Positions 35,265 through 49,124 of a stretch of DNA of 64,000 bases are shown one piece after another. This stretch comes from Lamellibrachia satsuma (lineage: Eukaryota; Annelida; Polychaeta; Sabellida; Siboglinidae), in assembly GCA_033239005.1 (NCBI GenBank), contig BSQZ01000099.1, positions 1,325,001 to 1,389,000 of the forward strand. The letters run 5' to 3'. The notes under the pieces were generated by a model. That model did no database searches. It saw nothing but the letters and a program-made list of their open reading frames with translations, and was not told the origin of the DNA. A program made the position numbers and the translations under genes. Within the stretch, counting starts at the first letter, position 1, and each line of letters begins with the position of its first letter.

Positions 35265-36200
35265 AACAAGATCAACTCGGCCGGTGGCCAGCGGTTCAGT
35301 GCTCCCGACAACGACTACACGGGCGCAAAAAAGTGCGCAAAATGGAGCGGGAGCGGGTGGTGGTTCGCCAACTGCGGCGATTCCAACCTCAACGGCCTGA
35401 TGAGCGGCACCGGCTTTCGTGGCATGCATTGGGGTTCCAAGACATTGTCTTTAGCGAGCATGGCCATGCAGCCGGCGGTCACCCCTACTGGACAGTGCTG
35501 CCCAAACACGTGCCAGAACGGCGGAACGTGCAAAAAACACGACACTAAAAAGAAGTATGTTTGCCGTTGCCCGCCCGGTTTCACCGGCTGGCAGTGTAAG
35601 ACGACCACTACCGTCACTTCCGCTCCCGCTGCTAACGCCACTTCCGGTTCCGATAGTGCCACCACCGTCATGTCGAACGACACTATTGCCTCTGCGTGTG
35701 GAAACACCTCCAACGCATGTCTGAACGGCGGAAATTGCAGTGCCAATGGTTTGTGCGCATGCGCGGCCGATTTCACTGGAAGACGATGCGAGACGCCGTT
35801 GTCAAGCGAGGAGCCGAACTTGTTGCTATTGGTCATCATAGGAGCAGGAGTCGGTCTGTGTATTCTTGTCGCAGTGTGCGTGGTGGTCGTAATGCTAGAG
35901 ATGAAGCGCAAGAAGAAACTGAAAGACCTGCAACATCGAGAGCTGGAGCAGGATGAAAGTCGACGACATTTCCTCGAGATGCTCGACTTCGTGCAATTTT
36001 GGAGCGCCAAACCCCCTGCGGGCTCGGAGGGGAGGACGTCGACTTCGGGGCAGGGTAAATCTGAAGGCGGTGGTAACGAGAAAGGTACGGAGGGATTTGA
36101 CGAAAAAGAGTTGTTTAGAGTGAAGACTGAGTCGGATGGGGCTGAGGTGAAGACGGAGAAGGCAATTGCTGGGGCTGAGGTGAAGACGGAGGAAACTTGA
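35265..36200 (+). CDS. Fibrinogen-related/EGF membrane receptor, exon 3 (FReD end, two EGF, TM, tail)
   Basis: The acceptor GTCGACAG opens a phase-0 exon of 311 codons (residues 179-489) to a TGA stop. Residues 189-248 finish the fibrinogen-related domain: FSAPDNDY at the calcium-site position, then C202 and C215 around GSGWWFANC, NLNGL, and MHWGSKTLSLASMAM. An EGF-like module spans C257-C289 (six cysteines, CQNGGTC, CRCPPGFTGWQC). A Thr/Ser-rich linker with sequons N302, N316 and N325 leads to a second EGF at C323-C353. Residues 364-389 are a strong transmembrane helix followed by KRKKK, so the protein is type I. The cytoplasmic tail (390-489) has a charged, possibly coiled start and ends in near-repeats of GAEVKTE. 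FReD proteins bind acetylated or other glycans in innate immunity; ligand and role here are inferred. Confidence 0.93.
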   Translation, partial: NKINSAGGQRFSAPDNDYTGAKKCAKWSGSGWWFANCGDSNLNGLMSGTGFRGMHWGSKTLSLASMAMQPAVTPTGQCCPNTCQNGGTCKKHDTKKKYVCRCPPGFTGWQCKTTTTVTSAPAANATSGSDSATTVMSNDTIASACGNTSNACLNGGNCSANGLCACAADFTGRRCETPLSSEEPNLLLLVIIGAGVGLCILVAVCVVVVMLEMKRKKKLKDLQHRELEQDESRRHFLEMLDFVQFWSAKPPAGSEGRTSTSGQGKSEGGGNEKGTEGFDEKELFRVKTESDGAEVKTEKAIAGAEVKTEET

Positions 36201-37166
36201 GGAAAGGTAGCAGGGGGAAATTAAGTTGGTGAACGGGAGGCAAAGCGGGGAAAACATGGGAACTTGTTTTAGAGTAATCAAGACAGTATACAATTAATAA
36301 CAAATTACTACTAATTAATATAAGCAACGTGACTCTACGGAATAGTTATCCTCAATTATTGAGGACCACCAGTGCAACACTTTTTACAACTGGTTAACGT
36401 TGAGATGGCCGCCAATTGTGTTAAGATGACGATATCCCAACAATTTCAGTTCTACACGTGCAGGGCTACAATTGTTTGATTACCAAATCATGAAGCGAAC
36501 TTCATGGAATATCGAAAAAAATAAATGTATACTTTACTTTGCTAAAAAAAATCCAACGTCATTGCCCTCAACCCAGAGAAGCCAATGTAGCCATATTCTG
36601 TAGTGTTGTCACACTAAGACATTATCCAATTCTGATGGTTTATTGTTCATTATTATTCCCATTTCAGTCAACACGCATGGAAACATTAAAATCGTAATTT
36701 TTAAGATGGCTACCAATTGTTTTGTGAATTGTGACTGGAACGTTTTTGTTTCAATTCATAATTATATCAAACCAACGCCCGAAATATTACTAACTCTTTC
36801 ACAGATATGTGCTTAGCAATATGATCATAACAAAATACAATTGAAATAAACAAAGAAAAGGTGAAACTGACGACAGATGATACCACGATCAATAACGGGG
36901 GGGGGACACGAAATGGCGAAGTCACGTGGTTGCGTCATTATCGTATCTCGTTCTGTTCGAGATTTGAACACGATCGGGTTAATGATAGGGGATTAACAGC
37001 ACTGAAAAACAACGGTCAATATAGGCTGGCTGCTAGGCATACATATTTTTATTAGTAGATGAAGTTGTTCTTTTCTCAGTTTATTGTTTTGTTAGTTTAA
37101 TAATATATATTAAAATTGAAGATTCATAAGAACTCTCACACGTGCAGAGAAAGTCTCTCATACGGG
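36201..37166. other. FReD receptor 3' flank
   Basis: Probable 3' UTR to about 36540, then A/T-rich unique sequence. No gene recognised. Confidence 0.5.
36520..36525 (+). terminator. Candidate polyadenylation signal of the FReD receptor gene
   Basis: AATAAA about 320 bp after the stop codon in A/T-rich sequence, a plausible 3' UTR length. Other A/T-rich hexamers lie nearby, so the assignment is tentative. Confidence 0.3.
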
Positions 37167-37541
37167 CAATACTAAGTAATAATACGGGCATGTAAGTTCT
37201 CAGTTGAGTATGTAATTTGTCAAATGATGCACTTTCTCTTTCGACTGTATTCCTTCTTAACATTACAACTGTGCTAAGACAACCCCATGTCAATATTAAG
37301 TAATAATACGGGCATGTAAGTTCTCAGTTGAGTATGTAATTTGTCAAATGATGCACTTTCTCTTTCGACTGTATTCCTTCTTAACATTACAACTGTGCTA
37401 AGACAACCCCATGTCAATATTAAGTAATAATACGGGCATGTAAGTTCTCAGTTGAGTATGTAATTTGTCAAATGATGCACTTTCTCTTTCGACTGTATTC
37501 CTTCTTAACATTACAACTGTGCTAAGACAACCCCATGTCAA
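37167..37541. repeat. 124-bp tandem repeat, three near-identical copies
   Basis: TAAGTAATAATACGGGCATG recurs at about 37173, 37297 and 37421. The three copies appear identical apart from edges, implying recent duplication or homogenisation. Confidence 0.96.
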
Positions 37542-40500
37542 TATTGCTGGCTTTTACTGTCCAGTAATTACTACGATTCCCGTGATGCAAGTATTAGAGC
37601 TTAAGACCGCCTTATTATCGTCCATTTAGCGGGAACACAATACGTCCGGTGCCCAGTCAGCTTTTGCCACAGGATGAACGTACGGTAAATGGAACCACGC
37701 TGGTCATCAATCATTGCTTAAAGGGCTATGTGCACCGGGGGAAAGATCATTATATTACTTTCGCGTTCATGATAAACGAATAACAAGCCAGATACTTTGA
37801 GACGATCCCCCTTTTCCCCTTCAAGAAAAAAACCCAGTCATTAACAAAGAAAATGGCACACTTTTGTGGACAATCTTCCATGTAAACTTTCAGAAAAACA
37901 GAATTGTAGGATTTGACGAAAACGGTACTGCAGGTCAATGACATGATATCAATCAATATGCACAGTTACAATAAAAACATGGGTTTCATTGGGAAAAAGT
38001 AATAGTGTACAGCCTCAATCGGTCGACATTTACGTTTCTCTTGTTAATCGGTCGAGGCTGCAAAGCGTCAATGTGGGCAGGGATTAATTGGCGGAGAGCA
38101 GGAGAAGTGGGTATTAGCTGAGGGACGGCTCGCCGAGAGATGTCTATTAACGGCCCGCTGTTTGTTCGTTCGGTCGCCGCTGTAATGCGCTTTAAATTTT
38201 AATGCTGTATAAATACTGCGAGAGAAATAATGGCACGCCAATTACGTCGATATCATGTGACGTCTGGTTGTCGCGAGTCTGTTTAATTCTGCGTCACGTC
38301 GTTCGGCGTTTTGGACCAAGAATATTAAAGTGAACAATGGATAAATGCCAGAATAACAATATTACAATTCATAGTCTATCATGACTCGTTGGGTGGTTCA
38401 AATCTGCAACAATAACAACATCCCAACAGCGGTAATCACGAGATGGGTGATATTAGTTGCCTGTATATTCTATTATCGCCCACCGTTGGCACGTGTTGTT
38501 CTTGTCGTTGATGGTGTATAACAGCGACATTAGATACCTGCATTACACAAAATGCATATTTAATTAAATACAAGTTGTATGTATACATTTTACTATAAAA
38601 CCTGGTTTTGGGAAGACAACAAAACAGTAGTCAACAATTAATTTATTTCATCATTGGATGATGAAATAAATTTATTTCATCATTGGATGATGAGGAAGAC
38701 GAGAATATAAACAAAACGTGTCTCGAAAGTATTCACCTTTCTGGATTTACATTTCTAAATGTGAGTCGGCATAGACATCTGTTTGCAGGGTCACTACACA
38801 GTGGGGGCTTCTCTGAATCTATTATGTAATAAACACGTTAACGATGTCAACCTGGCGACATGATTAGAATTTGTCAGCTGCGCTTTTTGCAATTGTCATT
38901 TGGTTTGCCTTGTCCCGTTTGCGTCACTCGAAGTCCATTACACCGTAATGGGGGAATGCCGCGAACAGACAGGACGCTCTGAATGACGGAAGCAGTGCTA
39001 AGCACACGACTAACACGCCGAAATGCCACTATTTTAAATGCCTAAAATAATTTTATTTTATTTTAATCTTTGTTACTGCGGTGAGTGAGCATTTTCTGTA
39101 GTATAGTTACCGTCAAAAATGGAATAAAACCCGCGGCTAAAAATTGTCGGTGGGCATCACTTGCCGATCGGCGCCATATTTATTTTTCAGATTTTCAGTC
39201 AGCGGCTGTGTTTTGGGACATTGCGACAAGGAATGTATTAGTGTTTATAACATTTTAGGTGGTTAAATAAGAACAAGAACAATAACAAGACAGTTTATTT
39301 TGACCCCGTTTACAATACAAATGAAAAAATTGTGATAGAAAAAAATATGCATTAATGTGTTCACATGGAAAAATACAAACATAATATAACTTAATAAGGG
39401 GTCAGTGACTCCTATAAAGACTTTACAGTCGCTCTCATAGGAACCACGAATGAAATATAATTAACTAATTTATACAAAAGGTTATGACAGTGCGTGTGTC
39501 AGAAGGAGAAAGAGCATGCATGAATATTGTAGTGTATATATTGAAATATGTGTGATAATATATGTAGTATAAACTGTAATAGATATCCATGCAAAACGTC
39601 TCTCATATCTTATATACACGATTTGGCGATTGAATTAAATCAGGCAATTTTACGACATGTAAAGATCACTTTGTGGCAATTATTGACGGACCAATAAATC
39701 ACCCAATGAAAAAAGTTACACTTCACCTTTAAGCTTCATAGAATCGCTAACCTAAGAGTTTCTGCGGTTTCCCATTGAACCCGAGCGCTGCGTTTTATCG
39801 GCGTTGTAATAAATTGTAATAAATTACTCGTTGTAAGAAATATCATTGCGTCTAGGGAGTTGACCAACCATGGGACAAACGGCGTTACGACGTGCCGTAG
39901 CGAAGGTTACGCTACCCGCTAAACGATTACACGTGCAGGGCTTAAATATCCGCACGCGCGCGAGATGATGTGAGCTGAAGCGATGATTTCATACGGGTTT
40001 TGGTCATATCTTTTTGTAGTAGACAAATTTGACATTCACCACTTTCACTTTCCAGCACACGGCCTGTTTAGAATCACGCATACAACCCCTTGTAACTGAT
40101 GAACATTGTTGGACTCCCGATAAGCCAATGGCTTCCTTGTCCACTTGCCATCTTGGCCTATGGCTTGGATGACAAATCTTGTTAAATCTTGTTAAATTGT
40201 ATACTGCCAGTTGCCTAAGATAATTGTCACTCCATTTGCATTATGACATACCTGTATATAGTGATTGCTACAATCATAAATATTATATACATATACGATA
40301 TACATTTCATATATTTAAAATGGAGTAAAAAAAGTGGACGAACACCAAATGTATACGCAGGACCGGTTGGATTGGATGCAACGCACGACATACTATAACA
40401 TACTACAACAAACTACATAACAAACTCGTCCCCTGGGATGAGGCCACATCACCTAGGATGAGATCACAGGTATACGTTTGCCATCCGTGATCATTATAGC

Positions 40501-40600
40501 TTTCATGGGCTATAAAATGTGTCCTACGATTACCTTTCACAACACTTTTAGCATCAATTACCGGACAACGTGTGTGAAATTAAACAAAACTAAAGCCTGA
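37542..40600. other. No gene recognised
   Basis: Unique sequence. It holds a hairpin at 38640-38672 (15-bp arms, loop TGG) with the unit repeated immediately after, and a GC-balanced block at about 38020-38310. No supported coding frame. Confidence 0.5.
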
Positions 40601-40604
40601 ACAG

Positions 40605-40735
40605 AGAAGACCAGGGAGACCGTGGAGACCACGGAGACCACGTAGACCACGGAGACCATGGATACCACTGAGACCATGGAGACCAGGGAGACCGTTGAGA
40701 CCAGGGAGACCGTGGAGACCACAGGGACCATGTCT
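40605..40735. repeat. GAGACCAYG-type short tandem repeat
   Basis: About 14 units of 9 bp, variants of GGAGACCAC, GGAGACCAT and GGAGACCGT. Confidence 0.9.
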
Positions 40736-40864
40736 AACTTATCCAAAGCTACACGCGTCTGAAATCGGAGTAACAGTTTCTGATTTTGAAAAGGCTACGC
40801 TGGGCAGACACCAATGAAGAAATATCGTGAACAACTATCGCGGGACCCGTCATCTGGATGACTA

Positions 40865-40895
<31 letters not shown>

Positions 40896-41570
40896 GAAGA
40901 CTGCAAAACACCGCTCATATAACTGATTATAATAACGCCCGTGGTCTGGTGTGCGTCAAAACACAACCCAATTTCCATTCGGTCCGCCTCCGAACGGACT
41001 AACCGATAAAGACCTCCGTCACGCCTGGCTGCCCACACAGGTGCCGAGACCAATTTATACGATAATTCGACAATCATCGCCATAATCGCCGTCATTACTT
41101 ATCTTCCGAACTACGTCTGTCGACGCCATTTACGTCTGACGTGATTCGACGTACGTATAGCCACTGGCTTCGCCCCGGTTCATCCTCGGTGCGTGGCCGT
41201 TACTCGGTCGTCTTCCCTCCCGTTACGAGGCCATTAGCGTTTAGCGTGACACGGTGGAACTTGTGTGAGCGATAAAGCAGGTCGGTCGCCGGCAGACCGT
41301 TTAATACTTCGCTTAGTTTTAGCGAAAGATGAAAACATGCCTACATAGTTTGTTTATGGCGCGTGGGGAATTATCTGTGTTATCAGTCAAACACATGTGG
41401 ATGCATTATGAGTTATGGCCTGTGTATATCAACATTATCTGCCGACAGTGTATAGATGCAGGTAATGTATGTTTGCAAAACATAATTGACACGGTTACCC
41501 ATACATGGATTAACAAATGGAGACTTGCAATGCGTCAATAGCTACACTGTTTTCATGCCAGAATGAGCGT
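40736..41570. other. No gene recognised
   Basis: Contains a short (ATG)n tract near 40865 and a GC-balanced unique block (41095-41330) that could be regulatory. The hAT element follows. Confidence 0.45.
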
Positions 41571-41578
41571 GTAGCCCT

Positions 41579-42955
41579 TAGTGCCCTGCGCGGGCCGGGC
41601 TTTGGGTCCAAGCCCGGCCCGGGCCTCTATATAATTTCGCGGCCGGGCCGGGCCTGGGCCTACATACTGCGGGCCCGGGCCGGGCCTGGGCTGAAAACAA
41701 TTTAAACACAACGGGCTTGGGCCGGGCCTGGACCTAGTGTGAGCGGGCCGGGCCGGGCCTGGGCTGGGCCTGGACATAATACAAATATTCATACAAAACA
41801 CCGATTATTACTTTATTATTTAATAAAAACTTATTATAAATTGTAATTCCGGTTAATGAATGCTTAAACTTATTTCTTTAGTATTATATAGTTGCAAATT
41901 GAGACCTTGCATGGAATCTAATGGCCCCATAAGTTCACTTGGCTGGAAGTAGCCAGCTCCAAATGTTTACTTTAGAAATATTTGCAGAGGCAATCAAGCC
42001 ATGATTAACCATCAACTTATCACCCTTTGACCCTACCAGTGGACATTCCATTGTCTAGGTCTTCCCTCCAAACATTGCCCACCTGAATGACCTGCCCACT
42101 GCCAAGTGCCCACTAGGCCACTAGCCCACTACACAATACCCAACCCAGTTGGTAACTGGTATTTCTCCCCAGTCTTAATTCATTCACACTTGTACTAATT
42201 CACACATGTCTGAACCTGTCTGTCTCAGGCTAGAGACTGCAGGCCTGCTGGAAATGCCACTGGGTGTCAGTACCAGTGGGTAACATTTAATTGAAATATC
42301 ATATTAAATTATGTTAACTTAGTTGAGCTAATTCAATTAACAATATAAATTGGGGTTATGGCTTGCATATGGGTTAAGTCAAGGTTAGATAAATAAATAT
42401 CCTACCCTAACCACAAGCCAATACATTAAAGCCAAATATAACAAATGTTATCATATTTAATAGTAATGACACTAAGAAGTTTTTCTTTATTTTTCTTCAG
42501 GATATTCGTAATTTTGAAGAAGTTGGTGGTGCTGGATTTTTAGAACTCATCCAGCACACTATGGAACATCAGCATAAGAGTAGTATTCCACTAAGAGCTA
42601 AGGATATTATGCCCCATCCCATATATGTATGTATGTTTTTTTATTTAATAAAACAATACGTCTGTTTTACAGTTTATTTGTTTTAAGATTATAAGTTTAT
42701 CTTCTCTAAACTTAGCGGGCCGCGGGCTTACCCATCTTTGGCCCGCGGGTATAGGCCGGGCCTGGGCCTGAAACTTGCGGGCCGGGCCTGGGCCAAACAT
42801 TCACGGTCTGGGTCGGGCCTGGGCCTAAATTCTAGTTTGCGGGCCTGGGCCGGGCCGGGCTTGAAAAATTATTGCGGGCCTGGGCCGGGCCTGGACTCAA
42901 ACTGCTAATTGCGGGCCGGGCTTGGGATCAAATTCTAGGACCGCGCAGGGCACTA
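41579..42955. mobile_element. hAT-type DNA transposon, internally deleted
   Basis: The 15-bp terminal inverted repeats TAGTGCCCTGCGCGG and CCGCGCAGGGCACTA are perfect. They are flanked by GTAGCCCT (41571-41578) and GTAGCCTT (42956-42963), an 8-bp target duplication with one mismatch, the hAT hallmark. Subterminal regions (41585-41775, 42712-42945) are dense in GGGCCGGGCCTGGGC-type motifs in opposite orientations at the two ends, as in transposase-binding arrays of hAT elements. The centre is A/T-rich and retains one transposase-like exon (42501-42626). At 1.38 kb it is too short to be autonomous. Confidence 0.88.
42501..42626 (+). pseudogene. hAT transposase exon remnant
   Basis: A polypyrimidine tract and acceptor TTCTTCAG precede a 126-bp frame reading DIRNFEEVGGAGFLELIQ and on to PLRAKDIMPHPIY. 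A donor-like GTATGT follows at 42627. The pattern RpF-vv-gGF--Li with a later P-R--I is the conserved segment of hAT/ZBED transposases. The rest of the transposase, including the DDE catalytic residues and the dimerisation region, is absent. Confidence 0.75.
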
Positions 42956-42963
42956 GTAGCCTT

Positions 42964-44390
42964 AGAAGATATTCTTACTAATTGGTGTTATGTTTTATCG
43001 CATACATTCGACGCATGGCGTGGACTGAATGTTTTCTCCCTAAGAAGTGCACAACGAATTTTGGCTAGATAAGCTATTTCTAATGGCGTCCGCTATGCGG
43101 GAATGACGCAACGATATTGCTCGAATAAACGAAACGATGCTACCGTATTTATGTTGTTAAACTGCCCTATTAGGCAATTCAAACGCATCTTACCACACGA
43201 AGAGAACTTTACAAAATAAGCTATGAATATATCTTATCACGCACGATGTCATTTGTCTCATTATTTTCATTGTAAAATACATATAACAGTCTGCTTTTTA
43301 GAACGGAGACGTATGTGTTAACGCTAGGTAATCTTCCAGGACGTATTCTGGCTAGGCTCATATTGATAATCATTCGGGGAACAGACAGGGGCGGGTCCAT
43401 TATTTGGCATGGGAGGGAAGTGTAGATTTTGCGATAAACTGGTACGGGAAACACTGAACAAGGGTACACATATTAACGTCGACAGTGACATATTCTAACT
43501 GCTTCGCTGAATTTTGTGTAAGACTCAAAAGACGCAAAATCACCGGACTTCAATTTACAATTTAATATCACCATCAGGTAACGTGATGGACGATTAAGTG
43601 CCCGGTGCGCTGTGTCTTTTACGAAGGACCGAAACAGAATAATTTTCTGCAAGCTAGGCGCTTTCTGATCGTAAAAAGTGGTCCACAGTTATTTCCACAA
43701 CGTTAATTTTACTGCCAGAGTGGAGTTTCCTAGTCTTCAGCAGCTGTCTGCAATGTTACACATGCAATCTTTTTCGGTCAAAATGTGTAAAGCTATGATT
43801 TCGGCACGTTGTTTCTTTCGTATATAATGTATGTATGTATATTAGAGATACACCCGAAGCCATATGCTAATTACAACTAGCATTTTAATGTTTTTACAAA
43901 CGGTATTTCGAAAATAAACTGTAACCCAATTCTGTCTGTTGTGGCCGTCCACTGGTATGGTGCGCACTAGTGTCGCCATCTGGCGACTACGCATAAACTA
44001 AAACCCGTTGCGGATTTTATCGTTTCTAACGCAGTCGAATCGAGCGGACACATTTGAAATGAGACACTCCATTTACTGACAGTGTGATGGCCGGTATAGT
44101 GTGGGTTGCTTCAAAAAATTTCCGCTTTCTGTCACTGCAGTCACGACCCTGCCGACGTTATAATCGCTCTGGCGTTGTCTGCAGCAGCAACGTTGATTAC
44201 CAGTTTACTCGAGCGAAGCCAGATGTTGACATGTTCTCATGGGTATTATTTGGTAATCGGATCGGAACACATTGGTTTGAATCGCTGACGGGGTGGAGGC
44301 ATTCTAATGGGTCGCCTTCATTCTTCGCTAGGACGACATACACCCAAAACGTGCATTCTGTGGCTACACCACCAACTGTTACACACATAG
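42964..44390. other. No gene recognised
   Basis: Unique sequence with frames of 60-108 codons that carry no recognisable motif. 43965-43985 holds the near-palindrome CGCCATCTGGCG. Confidence 0.45.
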
Positions 44391-44394
44391 ACCT

Positions 44395-44995
44395 ATTGTC
44401 TTCTATATAATATATTGTGAACATGTTCTTATGTGGATGTGCTTGAACAAGTTATATAATATATTGTGAACATGTTCTGATGTGGATGTGCTTGAACAAG
44501 TTATATGGTATATTGTGAACATGTTCTGATGTGGATGTGCTTGAACAAGTTATATGATATATTGTGAACATGTTCTGATGTGGATGTGCTTGAACAAGTT
44601 ATATAATATATTGTGAACATGCCCTGATGTGGATGTGCTTGAATAAGTTATATAATATATTGTGAACATGTTTTGATGTGGATGTGCTTGAACAAGTTAT
44701 ATGGTATATTGTGTACATGTTCTGGTGTGGATGTGCTTGAACAAGTTATATAATATATTGTGAACATGCCCTGATGTGGATGTGCTTGAATAAGTTATAT
44801 AATATATTGTGAACATGTTCTGATGTGGATGTGCTTGAACAAGTTATATGGTATATTGTGAACATGTTCTGATGTGGATGTGCTTGAACAAGTTATATAA
44901 TATATTGTGAACATGTTCTGATGTGGATGTGCTTGAACAAGTTATATAATATATTGTGAACATGTTCTGATGTGGATGTGCTTGAACAAGTTATA

Positions 44996-45074
<79 letters not shown>

Positions 45075-45945
45075 GAACATGTTCTGATGTGAATGTGCTT
45101 GAACAAGTTATATAATATATTGTGAACATGTTCTGATGTGGATGTGCTTGAACAAGTTATATAATATATTGTGAACATGTCCTGATGTGGATGTGCTTGA
45201 ATAAGTTATATAATATATTGTGAACATGTTCTGATGTGGATGTGTTTGAACAAGTTATATGATATATATTGTGAACATGTTCTGATGTGAATGTTCTTGA
45301 ACAAGTTATATAATATATTGTGAACATGTTCTGATGTGGATGTGCTTCAATAAGTTATATAATATATTGTGAACATGTTCTGGTGTGGATGTGCCTGAAT
45401 AAGTTATATAATATATTGTGAACATGTTCTGGTGTGGATGTGTTTGAACAAGTCATATAATATGTATTATGAACATATTCTGATGTGGATGTGCTTGAGC
45501 AAGTTTCATAATATATTGTGAACATGTGTTAATGTGGATGTGCTTGAACAAGTTATATAATACATTGTGAACATGTTCTGATGTGGATGTGCTTGAACAA
45601 GTTATATGATATATATTGTGAACATATTCTGATGTGGATGTGCTTGAACAAGTTATATAATATATTGTGAACATGTTTTAATGTGGATGTGCTTGAACAA
45701 GTTATATAATATATTGTGAACATGTTCTGACGTGGATGTGCTTCCATAAGTTATATAATATATTGTGAACATGTTCTGATGTGGATGTGCTTGAATAAGT
45801 TATATAGTATATTGTGAACATGTTCTGGTGTGGATGTGTTTGAACAAATCATATAATATGTATTGTGAACATATTCTGATGTGTATGTGCTTGAACAAGT
45901 TTTATAATATATTGTGAACAGGTTATGATGTGGATGTGCTTGAAC
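44395..45945. repeat. 49-bp minisatellite, about 30 copies, split by (TA)n
   Basis: The unit contains TGTGAACATGTTCTGATGTG and GATGTGCTTGAACAAGTTAT then ATAATATAT. The (TA)n tract at 44998-45070 sits exactly at the TATATAATATAT end of one unit. Variants (TTCTGGTG, CCCTGATG, TTGAATAAG) recur in groups, suggesting multi-unit duplications. Confidence 0.96.
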
Positions 45946-46309
45946 ATGGCAAACGTCCTAACATTTACTAATATATAAGTATAATATATTTGTACGTAGA
46001 ACAAACCACCTAGCTATAATCACGTGTTCCTCCACGGCCCTCAATCATTTTTACTTTCGGTTTATGAAACACAAGTGTTGAGGTCTTACGCAAAACCTAC
46101 ACCACTTGTACAAAACGAAAGTGCACACTGATTTCCCAGGAACGCCGAGGCAAGAAAGCACATCTTACATTAGTAATACTTTAATTCGAGGTAAATGATG
46201 GCACGGATTTGGAACATGCATTATGATCATATTAACTTTCATACTTTTTGTGCAAACGTGCATGGGTGTCTAGGCGTGTAGGAAACACTATGTGTACGAT
46301 TAGACATTC

Positions 46310-46925
46310 TCCGTCCTTGAGTGCCATGTCAGGTAACATTGGCGATCATGGCAATTTTGTCATTTGCAAATATCAGCAGCTGGATATCATCAGCTGGTCT
46401 TCCAAGCCACATATGTTTACATTATTAATGTATTCTATTATTTGCCTGTAGCGTTGTGTCCATCGATGTATCCTTTTTTAGTTTTTTCACTTCACTGTTT
46501 CTCAATATACGGTTTAGAAATTCCAACTGCATGTCTTCTTCTTTTCGTTTTCAGTAATTGCCTTTATTGTCCTGTTATTTATAGAAACTCTGAGAAACGT
46601 GTGATGTATGGTGTCCAGGAAACAGTTTGTATTCCCCAAGGAATTCTGTTGCTGCTAACATATCCTTCGTACGCTTATATATTGTCCAGGTTTCACCCCC
46701 ACGTAACAATGCAGACCACACCTAGCACCCGAGGACTCTTATCCTAGTCTGCTTTGGTATATTTCTATTCTACAGAATACGTGACGTGTCCTGGAATGTT
46801 TTCTTTGCTACTGCAATTCTTTTCTTCATATCTTGATCACAACTGCTGTCCGATGTTACAATGCTGCTCAGATAATAGAAATTATTTACATGATTAATAT
46901 TCTCATCATCAACTATTCCGTTGCA
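46310..46925 (-). mobile_element. Decayed non-LTR retrotransposon (RT C-terminal region)
   Basis: The minus-strand translation gives HVNNFYYLSSIVTSDSSCDQ, then MKKRIAVAKKTFQ, NRNIPKQTRIRVL, VWSALLRGGETWT and further on LEFLNRILR. These match, in order, the thumb and C-terminal motifs of LINE reverse transcriptases (F-YLGS-ITSD, KRI--AK--F, R-----KTRI, YG-ETW, LEFLGHI-R). At least two in-frame stops and several frameshifts make it non-functional. The polymerase active site lies upstream of the surviving part and is lost. The 5' end abuts a (TA)n array. Confidence 0.85.
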
Positions 46926-46931
46926 GCTTGG

Positions 46932-46932
46932 C

Positions 46933-47000
<68 letters not shown>
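46932..47000. repeat. (TA)n array
   Basis: Directly adjoins the 5'-truncated end of the LINE fragment at 46310-46925. Confidence 0.97.
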
Positions 47001-47005
<5 letters not shown>

Positions 47006-47076
47006 ACTGAAAATTGTTGTTACAGAAAGCAAATCAGGCATCTTTATGAATTGTAGTAAGTAAATATACGTGTGTG

Positions 47077-48690
<1,614 letters not shown>

Positions 48691-48696
48691 ATAAAC

Positions 48697-49122
<426 letters not shown>

Positions 49123-49124
49123 TG

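Noticed and set aside
35315..36010. 231-codon minus frame opposite the FReD receptor exon 3
   Set aside because: Antisense shadow; the plus strand has ordered FReD, EGF and TM domains in phase with two upstream exons.
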